From an uncultured Pelagibacteraceae bacterium (GTDB lineage Bacteria > Pseudomonadota > Alphaproteobacteria > Pelagibacterales > Pelagibacteraceae): a stretch of DNA of 64,000 nt. How positions within the stretch are numbered: position 1 is the stretch's first letter; each line of letters opens with the position of its first letter. The translations under genes and the position numbers were made by a program. Of this stretch, positions 1 to 8,688 are shown piece by piece. The stretch lies in contig CACFSU010000001.1 of the NCBI GenBank assembly GCA_902569055.1, forward strand, positions 43,919-107,918. Direction: 5' to 3'. The notes below the pieces were generated by a model. That model ran no database searches. It was not told the DNA's origin and saw only the letters and a list, made by a program, of their open reading frames with translations.

Positions 1-938
1 GAAAATTGGCCACCCTCTCTCCACATATAAGCATATTTTTTTACTTCATTATTAAAGTATCTTTTACTTGGAGAACCAATATCAAAGTTATTTTTGTATT
101 TACCAGATAAGATATTATCATATTTGAGAAGTTTTAACTGATCCTCTGTCAAAGGTGGATTTGGAAACAGCTGAAAAGTTTTTGCTGAAACTTTTGCTAA
201 TAGAAATGGAAAAGGAACCAAAAATCTTTTTTTATCTATTAAGATTAATAATCTCTGTAATATTTCTTTAAATGTGATCACCTCAGGTCCTACACACTCA
301 ATTATTTTTGAATTAATATTATTAGAAATGATATGATAAATAGTATCGGTTAAATCAGTACAATGAATTGGAGTAAACTTGGTTTTTCCAAAATAATATA
401 ATGGAAAAAAAGGCAATCTATTTAACAAGGTCATGAAGTTAGTCGTAAAATTATCATCAACTGAATAAACTACTGAGGGCCTAAGTATTGTGGCTAAAGG
501 AAAATTTTTTATAATATTTTTTTCTCCTTCAAGTTTACTTTTTGCATAGTTGCTGTCTATAGCTTCATTAATGCCTAAGGCTGATAAATGAATAAAATTT
601 TTTAATTTATATTCCTTTGAAAGTTTCGACAAAATAGAAGGAAATAAAGTGTGAATATTATAAAAAGTATTTCCTCTACGTTTTTCATATAAAATACCAA
701 CTAAATTTATACATAAATCCGCTTTTTCAAAAAGTGTTCTAATTTTCTCCTCTTCATAAATATTAGTTTCTACTATATCTATATATCCAGCATTTCCTTG
801 AGTTTTAATTATGTAGCTTTTTTGATGAATACTTCTTGTTACTATAGTAACCTTGATATTATTTTGTGTTAATTTTCTAATTAAGTGTCTTCCTATTTGG
901 CCGCTGCCACCAAAAATTAGACAATTTTTAGGTTTCAT
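1..938 (-). CDS. NDUFA9-like NAD(P)-binding SDR-family protein (C-terminus cut by window edge)
   Basis: This reading frame is absent from the ORF track because it runs off the left edge. The start ATG is at 938 and 312 codons are readable. The protein opens with a Rossmann dinucleotide-binding loop (LIFGGSGQIGRHL). It carries the short-chain dehydrogenase/epimerase Tyr-xxx-Lys pair in NYAKSKLEGE near residue 140. Near residue 270 it has PPLTEDQLKLLKYDN, which resembles the tail signature of alphaproteobacterial homologues of the complex I accessory subunit NDUFA9/39 kDa. The family is usually about 320 aa, so little is missing. It may support respiratory complex I assembly or quinone metabolism, but that is inferred from family. 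It is divergent from the RNase D gene, whose start lies only 16 bases away. Confidence 0.8.
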   Translation of the reverse strand, partial: MKPKNCLIFGGSGQIGRHLIRKLTQNNIKVTIVTRSIHQKSYIIKTQGNAGYIDIVETNIYEEEKIRTLFEKADLCINLVGILYEKRRGNTFYNIHTLFPSILSKLSKEYKLKNFIHLSALGINEAIDSNYAKSKLEGEKNIIKNFPLATILRPSVVYSVDDNFTTNFMTLLNRLPFFPLYYFGKTKFTPIHCTDLTDTIYHIISNNINSKIIECVGPEVITFKEILQRLLILIDKKRFLVPFPFLLAKVSAKTFQLFPNPPLTEDQLKLLKYDNILSGKYKNNFDIGSPSKRYFNNEVKKYAYMWREGGQF

Positions 939-954
939 ATATATATATTTAAAA

Positions 955-1566
955 ATGAATATTGATATTAAACTTTACAAAAGTGATTTACCAGATGCTT
1001 TGGATTTAGGCAATTTAATAGCTGTAGATGGAGAATTCATGGGTTTAAATGTAAAAAGAGATCCTCTTTGTTTAGTACAAATATCTAGCGGGAACTCTGA
1101 CGCTCACATAATTCAACTAGATAGATCTACTTATAAAGCACCTAATTTAGTGAAAATTTTATCTGATGAGAAAATTACAAAAATTTTTCATTTTGGAAGA
1201 GCAGATATGGCACATATTAAATACTATTTAAAAACTGACACAAATAATATACTCGATACAAAAATAGCATCAAAGTTAGCAAGATCTTATTCGGATAGTC
1301 ATTCTTTAAAAACTTTGATTAAAGAATTTATTAACATTGATATTAGCAAACAATTTCAAAATTCAGACTTTGGGGGAGAATTAACTACAGCTCAGTTAAA
1401 ATATTGTGCGAATGATGTAATATATCTTCATAAAATTCATGATGAATTAATTAAAATTCTTGATAGAGAAAATAGAACTGAACTTTATAAAAAATGTCTA
1501 AAATTTTTAAAAACAAGAATAGATCTTGATCTTGCATTATTTAAAGATGATATCTGGGCACATTAA
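955..1566 (+). CDS. rnd: Ribonuclease D-like 3'-5' exonuclease
   Basis: A DEDD-superfamily 3'-5' exonuclease, probably acting on tRNA precursors and other structured RNA in the cytoplasm. Exo I is seen as VDGEFMGL (catalytic Asp and Glu), Exo II as IFHFGRADMAHI, and Exo III as YCANDVIYL, whose Tyr/Asp spacing fits the DEDDy subtype. The track ORF begins at 853, but its first 34 residues are unlike the family and read through the divergent neighbour. I therefore start at the internal ATG at 955, giving 203 aa. This is the short form without the HRDC domains of E. coli RNase D, as in many alphaproteobacteria. It is followed after 2 bases by kdsD and probably begins an operon that runs to aroA. 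Confidence 0.88.
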   Translation: MNIDIKLYKSDLPDALDLGNLIAVDGEFMGLNVKRDPLCLVQISSGNSDAHIIQLDRSTYKAPNLVKILSDEKITKIFHFGRADMAHIKYYLKTDTNNILDTKIASKLARSYSDSHSLKTLIKEFINIDISKQFQNSDFGGELTTAQLKYCANDVIYLHKIHDELIKILDRENRTELYKKCLKFLKTRIDLDLALFKDDIWAH

Positions 1567-1568
1567 AA

Positions 1569-2534
1569 ATGATAAATGAAATTAATGAAATAGGAAAAAA
1601 TGTAATTGATTTACAAATCAAGGCTTTAAAAAAATTAAAAAACTCTCTAGATAAACCTTTTAACGATGCCGTTAGAGCAATTATAAAATGTAAGTCTAAA
1701 ATCATAATTTGTGGTGTTGGAAAAAGTGGGATAATAGCATCTAAAATATCAGCAACTTTATCATCAATTGGCACTCCATCTTTTTCTCTCTCGGCAAATG
1801 ATTGTTCTCATGGAGATCTCGGAAGAATTTCAAGTCAAGATATATTAATATTAATAAGTTATTCAGGTAAAACTGATGAATTAAAGAATATAATTAAATA
1901 TGCAAAGTCTAACAAAATTTTTTTAATCGGTATTGTTTCAAACAAAAATTCGAATCTATATAAATCTTCAAATATTAAACTTTTAATACCTGAGGTTAAA
2001 GAATCGGGATATGGAATAGTTCCTACATCTAGCACAACCTCTCAGTTAGCTTTAGGTGATGCTTTATCAATAGCATTAATGAAAAAGAAAAAATTTGGAA
2101 AACTAGATTTTAAAAAATTTCATCCAGCGGGCAATTTAGGTAATAAATTAAAAACAGCAGGTGATATAATGCTAATAAAAAAAAAAATTCCTTTTGTAAA
2201 TGAAAATGAATTAATGAAAAAAGCTCTAAAAATTCTAAATTTAAAAAAATTAGGCTTTTTAGTAGTAATAAACAATCAAGGTTTAAATGTAGGAATTTTC
2301 ACTGACGGTGACTTGAAAAGATTAATGCAAAAAAAACAAAAAATTGAAAATTTGAAAATTAAATCTTTTATGACTAAAAAACCTTATACTGTAGAAGAAA
2401 ATACCTTGGCTACAGAAATCCTTTCTCAAATGAATAAAAGAAAAATTACAAATGTGTGTGTTTATAAAAATAATAATAAAAAGAAAACTATTGGAGTAAT
2501 ACACATTCATAATCTTTTAAGTGTTTTGAAATGA
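1569..2534 (+). CDS. kdsD: Arabinose-5-phosphate isomerase (KpsF/GutQ family)
   Basis: Interconverts ribulose-5-phosphate and arabinose-5-phosphate, the first committed step to Kdo for lipopolysaccharide. An N-terminal SIS sugar-isomerase domain is clear from GVGKSGIIASKISATLSSIGTP and the SHGDLG motif (about residues 40-90). Two CBS domains follow (about 200-320, including FTDGDLKRL). Length 321 aa matches the family. It lies 2 bases after rnd and 12 bases before lptC, so Kdo precursor synthesis sits with the LPS export genes. I see no unusual residues. Confidence 0.93.
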   Translation: MINEINEIGKNVIDLQIKALKKLKNSLDKPFNDAVRAIIKCKSKIIICGVGKSGIIASKISATLSSIGTPSFSLSANDCSHGDLGRISSQDILILISYSGKTDELKNIIKYAKSNKIFLIGIVSNKNSNLYKSSNIKLLIPEVKESGYGIVPTSSTTSQLALGDALSIALMKKKKFGKLDFKKFHPAGNLGNKLKTAGDIMLIKKKIPFVNENELMKKALKILNLKKLGFLVVINNQGLNVGIFTDGDLKRLMQKKQKIENLKIKSFMTKKPYTVEENTLATEILSQMNKRKITNVCVYKNNNKKKTIGVIHIHNLLSVLK

Positions 2535-2546
2535 TTTAATAAAAAA

Positions 2547-3122
2547 ATGAAAAAAGTTATACAGTCAATTCTTTTTTTATTTTTGATAATAATTTCAATA
2601 ATTTTTTATAAAACTTATTTTGGAGAAGAAAAAAAACAAATAGTAAAAATCGATGAGTCTGAGGATCAATCAAAAGTTAATTTCGAAAACAATTTAATTA
2701 AAAATCTAAAATATGATGTAATCATAGATCAGAACAATCAATATATAATTACTGCAGATTTAAGTGAAATAACTTATCAAAATGGCATTGAAGTAGTGAA
2801 TATGAGAAAAGTTGTTGCAATGTTTATTGATAAAACAAACATTCCATTAACAATTACCTCTGATCAAGCAATTTATAATAATTCAAATCATAATACTAAA
2901 TTTAGTCAAAAAGTTCGTATAGAGTATTTAGATAACATCATATTGTCAGATAAAATGGATCTTAATTTCAATAATAAAATAATAATGATTTATGAAAATG
3001 TAGAATATGATGGAATACAAGGTGCTATTACCGCAGATAATGTAAAAATAGATTTAATCACAAAAAAAATTGAAATATATATGGATAACGCTAACTCTAA
3101 TGTGGAAGTTACTACTAAATAA
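2547..3122 (+). CDS. lptC: LPS export system periplasmic protein LptC
   Basis: A bitopic inner-membrane protein of the Lpt lipopolysaccharide export bridge. One N-terminal transmembrane helix (about residues 5-21, rich in Ile/Leu/Phe) is followed by a roughly 165-residue periplasmic beta-rich domain with the repeated pattern of the LptC/OstA fold (for example AITADNVKIDL). At 191 aa it has LptC length. Identification rests mainly on this topology and on lptB, which starts 2 bases after the stop; sequence conservation in the family is low. No separate lptA (OstA) reading frame lies between lptC and lptB here, unlike the common lptC-lptA-lptB order. Confidence 0.78.
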   Translation: MKKVIQSILFLFLIIISIIFYKTYFGEEKKQIVKIDESEDQSKVNFENNLIKNLKYDVIIDQNNQYIITADLSEITYQNGIEVVNMRKVVAMFIDKTNIPLTITSDQAIYNNSNHNTKFSQKVRIEYLDNIILSDKMDLNFNNKIIMIYENVEYDGIQGAITADNVKIDLITKKIEIYMDNANSNVEVTTK

Positions 3123-3124
3123 TA

Positions 3125-3901
3125 ATGTCTAATATAAAAAAATTTAGAATAAAATCTTTTAAAAATAAAAGCTCAATTTTAAAACTTGATAAGATTTCAT
3201 TGAAATATGGTCGAAAAATTATTTTAGATAATATAAATCTACAATTAAATAATGGACAAATATTAGGATTACTTGGACCCAACGGTGTTGGGAAATCAAC
3301 AATATTTAATTTGATCACTGGCTTGGTTTATCCTGATTTTGGTTCAATTATAATAAACTCTGAAAAAGTAAATAAGTACCCGATCTATCAAAGAACTCTA
3401 AAATTTAAAATTGGCTTTGTTCCTCAAAATGGAGGATACTTTCATGACTTAACAGTTTATCAAAACCTTAAAGCTATAGCTGAGATAACAATTAAAAATT
3501 TAAGTTATAGAGAAGAAAAAATAAATTCTTTAATTTCAAAATTTGAATTAGACCCTATTAGAGATATTAAAGCTGATTTATTATCTGGAGGTCAAAAAAA
3601 AAAATTAGTAATTGCTCTTGCATTGGTTTCTGATCCAAAAATACTTCTGCTAGATGAACCTTTTGCTGCTTTAGACTTAATGACAATTAAAACACTTCAA
3701 GAAATAATTGTTGATTTACAAAGTAGTAATAACATATCTGTAATTTTGTGTGATCATCAAGCAAGAGACCTGTTGGCATGTGTAGATACAGCAGCCATAA
3801 TCCATAATGGTAAAGTAGTTGCGCAAGGCACGCCGACTAATTTAATTCAAAATATTGATGCTAAAAAAGCTTATTTTGGTGAGTCTTTTAAAATTAGTTA
3901 A
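3125..3901 (+). CDS. lptB: LPS export ABC transporter ATP-binding protein LptB
   Basis: The ATPase that powers lipopolysaccharide extraction from the inner membrane by LptFG. Visible motifs are Walker A GPNGVGKST (about residue 52), the signature LSGGQKKK, Walker B ILLLDEPFAALDL, and the H-loop in ILCDHQ. Length 258 aa is slightly longer than the usual 240, owing to an N-terminal extension of about 15 basic residues ahead of the first strand. It lies 2 bases after lptC. LptB in other alphaproteobacteria is often followed by rpoN; here aroA follows after 10 bases. Confidence 0.92.
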   Translation: MSNIKKFRIKSFKNKSSILKLDKISLKYGRKIILDNINLQLNNGQILGLLGPNGVGKSTIFNLITGLVYPDFGSIIINSEKVNKYPIYQRTLKFKIGFVPQNGGYFHDLTVYQNLKAIAEITIKNLSYREEKINSLISKFELDPIRDIKADLLSGGQKKKLVIALALVSDPKILLLDEPFAALDLMTIKTLQEIIVDLQSSNNISVILCDHQARDLLACVDTAAIIHNGKVVAQGTPTNLIQNIDAKKAYFGESFKIS

Positions 3902-3911
3902 TTAAAATTTA

Positions 3912-5237
3912 ATGTTAAACACAATTAAAATAAATAGTATTATTAAACCTTACAATAAAGTTTTAAAAATTGAGGGTGATAAAAGTTTATCTATTAGATG
4001 GGCTTTGCTAGCTTCTCAAGCTAAAGGAAAATCAAAATCCTTAAATCTTTTAAAATCAGAAGATGTATTAAACACTCTCGATTGTCTAAAAAAACTTGGT
4101 ACAAAAATAAAATTAAAAAAAAATATTTGTGAAATAAATGGATTAGGTCTTAACGGATACAAATATAAAAAAAATATCACGCTTAATGCTGGTAATTCTG
4201 GAACTTTAGCTAGATTAATCATGGGATTACTAATTCATACAAAAAATAAAATTAAAATAGTAGGTGATAAAAGTTTATCAAAAAGAGATTTTTACAGAAT
4301 AACTATACCTTTAGAAAAATTTGGAGCAAAATTTAAAACCAATTCTGGAAAGTTACCAATTATAATTAAAGGCACTAACTCACCCAGATCAATAAATTAC
4401 AAAGAAACAAAGGGTTCGGCTCAATGCAAAAGTGCAGTTATGTTGGCAGCATTAAATACTAACGGAGAAACTATCATTAGAGCTAAAAAATCAAGAGATC
4501 ATAGTGAACTATTGTTCAAACACTTAAAATTAAGAATAATTGTTAATAAAAAAGAAAATATTGACTTTATAAGAGTTAAAGGAAAGAAAGAAATTAAACC
4601 ACTTAACTATAAAATTCCATCTGATATTAGCTCTGGCGCTTTTTTTATAGTTTTAACAGCTCTATCTAAAAATTCAAAATTAAAAATTAAAAACATAAAT
4701 ATTAACCCTTCTCGTATTGGTATTATTAAAATCTTAAGGTTAATGGGAGCTAAAATAAATTTTAAAAACATTAAAAATTATAAAGGAGAAAAAATTGCAG
4801 ATCTTATAATTGAAAGTACAAAATCACTTAAACCAATTAATTGCCCTTCAAAATTAAATTCTAAGGCAATTGATGAACTTTTACTAATTTTTTTAGTTGC
4901 GGCTAAAGCAAATGGAATATCTACCTTTAGAAATTTATCAGAACTTAATCAAAAAGAAAGTCCAAGGCTATTATGGGGATCAAAGATTTTATCAATGATG
5001 GGAGTTAAAAATATTATTACTAAAGATAGTTTAAAGATATACGGTAATCCAAATTTAAGAATAAAAAAAAAAATTACTATTAAAAAATTTTTAAAAGATC
5101 ACAGAGTATTTATGACAAGCACAATTGCAGCTCTTATTTTTGGAGGAAAATGGCAAATACATAATAAAGAAGCAATTAAAACTTCTTTTCCATCATTTTT
5201 AAAAAAAATAAGATTTTTAGGTGCCAAAATCCAATAA
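3912..5237 (+). CDS. aroA: 3-phosphoshikimate 1-carboxyvinyltransferase (EPSP synthase)
   Basis: Transfers enolpyruvate from PEP to shikimate-3-phosphate, step six of the shikimate pathway. The N-terminal EGDKSLSIRWALL holds the substrate Lys/Ser pair. GNSGTLARL is the glycine-rich PEP loop, and KGSAQCKSAVMLAAL and RDHSELLF are recognisable family blocks. Length 441 aa is normal. The usual His of SxSHR is replaced by Ile in SLSIR. It follows lptB by 10 bases. Other shikimate genes in the window are aroK and aroB near 37-38 kb. Confidence 0.93.
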   Translation: MLNTIKINSIIKPYNKVLKIEGDKSLSIRWALLASQAKGKSKSLNLLKSEDVLNTLDCLKKLGTKIKLKKNICEINGLGLNGYKYKKNITLNAGNSGTLARLIMGLLIHTKNKIKIVGDKSLSKRDFYRITIPLEKFGAKFKTNSGKLPIIIKGTNSPRSINYKETKGSAQCKSAVMLAALNTNGETIIRAKKSRDHSELLFKHLKLRIIVNKKENIDFIRVKGKKEIKPLNYKIPSDISSGAFFIVLTALSKNSKLKIKNININPSRIGIIKILRLMGAKINFKNIKNYKGEKIADLIIESTKSLKPINCPSKLNSKAIDELLLIFLVAAKANGISTFRNLSELNQKESPRLLWGSKILSMMGVKNIITKDSLKIYGNPNLRIKKKITIKKFLKDHRVFMTSTIAALIFGGKWQIHNKEAIKTSFPSFLKKIRFLGAKIQ

Positions 5238-5359
5238 ATCCAAATAATAGCAGCAAATTTAGACAATATTTAAGATTCGGTATTGATAAAAAGATTAATT
5301 TTAACTAAAAAAGCTCAGTTTTTTATAAAAATAAAAACAAAAATAGAAAAATATTATTA
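5238..5359 (+). other. aroA-rpsA intergenic region, no gene seen
   Basis: This 122-base gap holds no credible reading frame. In many alphaproteobacteria cytidylate kinase (cmk) sits between aroA and rpsA; no cmk-like sequence is present. A short stem made only of A/T pairs (TAAAAAA-GCTCAG-TTTTTTA, near 5306-5325) may act as a weak terminator or leader element ahead of rpsA. That is only a suggestion. Confidence 0.4.
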
Positions 5360-7084
5360 ATGGAAATATATAAAGATCTTTCAACTCCAGCTTCACAAGA
5401 ATTTGAAAAATTACTAAATAGCCAACTTTCAAAAGCAAGCATAGAAGAAGGAAAGATAATTGAGGGTAAAATTAATAAGATTACTGAAAAATTTGTATTT
5501 CTGTTTGTAGAAGGGCTTAAAAGTGAACCAGTTTTAGATATAAATGAATTAAAAAGCTTGGGCTTAACCGACAAAATAAAAGTTGGCGAAACAATCTCTG
5601 TATTGCTAGAAAAAATTGAAGATAAAAATGGTGAAATTCTTGTATCAGCAATCAAAGCACAAAAAATTAAGGGTTGGAATAAATTAGTTGAAGCCTATGA
5701 AAAAAATGAACCCGTTATAGGTAAAATTACATCAAAATGTAAAGGTGGTTGCATTGTCGAACATGTTGATACAGGTTCATTAATGTTCTTACCAGGATCT
5801 CAAATAAGTGACAAACCTCTTAAAGATATTAGTCACTTAATGAATGAGCCTCAAAAATTTGCTTTAATAAAATTAGATAAAATTAGAGGCAACGCTTGTG
5901 TTTCAAGAAAAGAAATTATTTCCTCATTTAAAAAAGAAGATAAAGCAAAAATAATAGAGAAATATAAAATTGGAGATATAATTAAAGGTGCAGAAGTGAA
6001 AGGTTATAGTTCTTTTGGATGCTTTTTTAATGTAAATAACGAGCTTGATGTATTAGTTCACTTACAGGAAATTTCATATTCTAGAGTAAATCACCCAGAT
6101 GAAGTATTCAATATCGGAGAAAAACATAATTTAAAAGTTATATCTGTTGATAAAGAAAAACTACAAGTTGGTTGTTCTGTAAAACAATTATCTCCAGATC
6201 CTTTTGAGCATATTGAAAACTATAAGCTTAATAAAATTTATAAAGCTAAAGTAGTTAAAATTATGGATTTTGGTGCTTTTTGTGAATTAGAACCTGGTTT
6301 AACAACTTTACTTCATTCAAGTGAACTAAGCTGGACTAAAAAAAATATTACAGCTAAAAAAATGTTTAAAATAGGAGATGAAATAGATTGTATAATTACT
6401 GAAATAGATAAAGATAAGAGAAGAGTTGCTATTTCCCACAGACTAACACAAGAAAATCCATATGAAACCTTTGAAAAAAAATATCCAGTTGAAACAATAG
6501 TTGAAGGTGAAGTAGTTAATAAAAATGAATATTCATTATTTGTTAAAGTAAAAGATTTAGATATAGATGCTTTCTTACATTGTAATGACTTAACCTATCT
6601 AGATAATGGCGAGGAAGAGTTAGCAAAATATAAAAAAGGTGACAAAATAAAAGTCAAAGTTTTAGAGATTAAAGTTTCTGATCAAAAAATAAGAGTAGGT
6701 TTAAGACAAACACAGCTAGATCCATTGGATTGGTTTAAAGATAAAAAGGTTAATCAAATAATTACTGTTAAAATTATCTCAACTGATAACAAAGGTTTAA
6801 CTGTAAGACCTGAAGGTTGCGAAATGGACTTCCAAATTAAAAAGTCTCAAATAGCAATTAATGCTGCAGATGCAAGACCTTCAAGGTTTACAGGTGGTGA
6901 AAGAATAGATTGTGCTATAGCAGAATTAAATTTAGATAAAAGAAAAGTAACTTTAAGTATAAGACTCCTTGAAGAACTGGCTAAAAAAGAAGCTTTAGAA
7001 AAATATGGAGCAGAAGACTCTGGTAAAAACTTACCTTTCTCCTCTTTATCTGAAGATTTGAAAAAAAAAGAGGACAAAGACTAA
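5360..7084 (+). CDS. rpsA: 30S ribosomal protein S1
   Basis: Binds mRNA on the small subunit and promotes initiation on weakly structured or SD-poor messages. Six S1/OB repeats are visible in order, starting with IEGKINKITEKFVFLFV, VIGKITSKCKGGCIV, IKGAEVKGYSSFGCFF, YKAKVVKIMDFGAFCEL, VEGEVVNKNEYSLFVKV and ITVKIISTDNKGLTV. Length 574 aa fits the six-repeat proteobacterial form. Repeat 3 reads FGCFFNVNNELDVLVH, somewhat off the usual YGAFVDLGGVDGLLH consensus. It heads the run ihfB-pyrF-trpFBA-accD-folC. Confidence 0.95.
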   Translation: MEIYKDLSTPASQEFEKLLNSQLSKASIEEGKIIEGKINKITEKFVFLFVEGLKSEPVLDINELKSLGLTDKIKVGETISVLLEKIEDKNGEILVSAIKAQKIKGWNKLVEAYEKNEPVIGKITSKCKGGCIVEHVDTGSLMFLPGSQISDKPLKDISHLMNEPQKFALIKLDKIRGNACVSRKEIISSFKKEDKAKIIEKYKIGDIIKGAEVKGYSSFGCFFNVNNELDVLVHLQEISYSRVNHPDEVFNIGEKHNLKVISVDKEKLQVGCSVKQLSPDPFEHIENYKLNKIYKAKVVKIMDFGAFCELEPGLTTLLHSSELSWTKKNITAKKMFKIGDEIDCIITEIDKDKRRVAISHRLTQENPYETFEKKYPVETIVEGEVVNKNEYSLFVKVKDLDIDAFLHCNDLTYLDNGEEELAKYKKGDKIKVKVLEIKVSDQKIRVGLRQTQLDPLDWFKDKKVNQIITVKIISTDNKGLTVRPEGCEMDFQIKKSQIAINAADARPSRFTGGERIDCAIAELNLDKRKVTLSIRLLEELAKKEALEKYGAEDSGKNLPFSSLSEDLKKKEDKD

Positions 7085-7106
7085 TTACTAATTAAAGAAG
7101 AATAAA

Positions 7107-7397
7107 TTGGCTATTGTAAAATCAAAGCTTTTAAGACAACTCTCTCAAAATTATCCTAATTTTTTAAAAAAAGATCTCGAAAAACTTACTGACATCATTT
7201 TAAAAGAAATCAAAAAAACACTTAAAAGAAAAGAAAGGGTTGAGCTTAGAGGTTTTGGAATATTTTCAACAAAAACTCAAAAGGCAAGAATATCTAGAAA
7301 CCCCAAAACTGGAGAAAAAGTTAATACCCCAGAAAAGAAAATAATTCACTTCAAAATGGCTAAAGACTTGTTTAAAAAATTAAATAATAATGAATAA
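7107..7397 (+). CDS. ihfB: Integration host factor subunit beta
   Basis: A DNA-bending nucleoid protein of the HU/IHF family. ELRGFGIF and ARISRNPKTGEKVNTPEKKIIHFKM are the arm and DNA-contact segments typical of IHF beta, including the RNP intercalating tip. Length 96 aa is normal. The start codon is TTG at 7107, with a purine-rich AAAGAAG a few bases upstream. No ATG fits, and the protein aligns from the first residues (AIVKSKLL). Its position directly after rpsA is the classical rpsA-ihfB arrangement. The 3' end overlaps pyrF by 8 bases. Confidence 0.93.
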   Translation: MAIVKSKLLRQLSQNYPNFLKKDLEKLTDIILKEIKKTLKRKERVELRGFGIFSTKTQKARISRNPKTGEKVNTPEKKIIHFKMAKDLFKKLNNNE

Positions 7398-8064
7398 AAA
7401 TATTTTTGTTGCTTGTGATGTTTCAAGTCAAAAAGAAATTTTAGATTTGCTATCTAAAATACATGAAGATATTTCTGGAATTAAAATAGGTCTTCAATAT
7501 ATAACAAAACATTCACCTGAAGAAATTAGAGAATTAAGTAAATTCAATAAGCCTATTTTTTACGATGGTAAATTTTTTGATATCAAAAATACACTGATTA
7601 AATCTATTAAATCTCTTAAAGAATTAAATATAAACTATGCTTCAGTTCATATATTGAATGGTTTAGACGCCCTAAAAGCTGCTAATAAAGTATCTAATGA
7701 AATAAATATTAAACTTCTTGGTGTATCTGTTTTAACAAGTTTTGATAATACAGAATTAGCTCAAATGGGATTTAAAGATCATGTGGAAAAACAAGTTTCA
7801 AGACTAATAAAGATTGCTTATCAAGCGGGTTTATATGGTGTTATTTGTAGTCCTCTTGAAATTAAAATGATTAAAAAAATTGCTCCAAATATTAAATGTT
7901 TTACTCCAGGAATTAGACAGGATGAAAATAAAAATGATCAGAAAAGAACTATGAATGCAAAACAAGCTCTAAAAGAAGGAAGTGATTGCTTAATAATAGG
8001 TAGACCAATTACAATTGGTAATCCAAAAATGAATATTAAGAAAATTTTATCATCTTTAAATTAG
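7390..8064 (+). CDS. pyrF: Orotidine 5'-phosphate decarboxylase
   Basis: Converts OMP to UMP, the last step of de novo pyrimidine synthesis. Motifs: VACDVSSQKE at the N-terminus, IKIGLQY, the catalytic Asp-Lys-Asp array in FYDGKFFDIKNT (about residues 56-67), and the phosphate-binding CFTPGIRQD near residue 175. Length 224 aa is normal for the short bacterial group. It overlaps ihfB by 8 bases, and its TAG stop is followed immediately by the trpF ATG, suggesting translational coupling. Confidence 0.92.
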   Translation: MNKNIFVACDVSSQKEILDLLSKIHEDISGIKIGLQYITKHSPEEIRELSKFNKPIFYDGKFFDIKNTLIKSIKSLKELNINYASVHILNGLDALKAANKVSNEINIKLLGVSVLTSFDNTELAQMGFKDHVEKQVSRLIKIAYQAGLYGVICSPLEIKMIKKIAPNIKCFTPGIRQDENKNDQKRTMNAKQALKEGSDCLIIGRPITIGNPKMNIKKILSSLN

Positions 8065-8688
8065 ATGAAATCTAAAATTTGTGGAATTTCTGATACAAAA
8101 ACTTTAAAGTTTTTGACTAACCATCCTTATCCGCCAGAATTTATAGGTTTTATAGTTAATTATCCTAAATCAAGAAGATATGTGGATTTCCAAAAGTTAA
8201 AAAAATTATTATCTATTAATAAAAAAAAATCATTATACGTTGCAGTTTTAGTTAAACCTAATTTAGATATTTTAGAAAAAATTAAAAATTTACCTTTTGA
8301 TTATTATCAAATTTATGATTGCAAACCAAATCAAATAAAAACATTAAAAAAAAAATATAATAAAAAAATTATAGTTGCATTTACAATTAAAAATTTTGAA
8401 GATATTAAAAAATACTCATCATACAAAAACATCTCAGATATTTATCTTTTTGATAGCAAGGGATACGAAAAAAGCCTATCTTTTGATCATTCTCTAATTA
8501 AAAATATCAAATTAGATAAAGAAGTTATGTTGGCAGGTAATATTAAGATCTATGATAATCTTGAAAATTTTAAAAAAATAGCAGATATTATTGATATATC
8601 TGGTGGAGTGGAAACTTCTGGATTAAAAGATATATCCAAAATAGAAATTTTTTTAAAAAAAATTAAAAAATTAAATGATAAAACTTAA
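8065..8688 (+). CDS. trpF: Phosphoribosylanthranilate isomerase
   Basis: Third step from anthranilate in tryptophan synthesis (Amadori rearrangement). KICGISD near the N-terminus contains the catalytic Cys. IGFIVNYPKSRRYV, LFDSKG, and the C-terminal IDISGGVETSGLKD phosphate-binding block are recognisable. Length 207 aa fits. Several usual consensus positions differ: the family VQLHG region reads YYQIYDCKP and LAGGL reads LAGNI. The divergence of this operon is therefore not confined to trpA and trpB. It abuts pyrF and overlaps trpB by 14 bases. Confidence 0.87.
   Translation: MKSKICGISDTKTLKFLTNHPYPPEFIGFIVNYPKSRRYVDFQKLKKLLSINKKKSLYVAVLVKPNLDILEKIKNLPFDYYQIYDCKPNQIKTLKKKYNKKIIVAFTIKNFEDIKKYSSYKNISDIYLFDSKGYEKSLSFDHSLIKNIKLDKEVMLAGNIKIYDNLENFKKIADIIDISGGVETSGLKDISKIEIFLKKIKKLNDKT

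Noticed and set aside
853-954. N-terminal 34 residues of the track ORF for RNase D
   Set aside because: Not family-like and reads antisense through the start of the NDUFA9-like gene. The ATG at 955 fits the family.
5306-5325. A/T-only stem TAAAAAA-GCTCAG-TTTTTTA as an aroA terminator
   Set aside because: A stem without G-C pairs is too weak to call a terminator in such AT-rich DNA.
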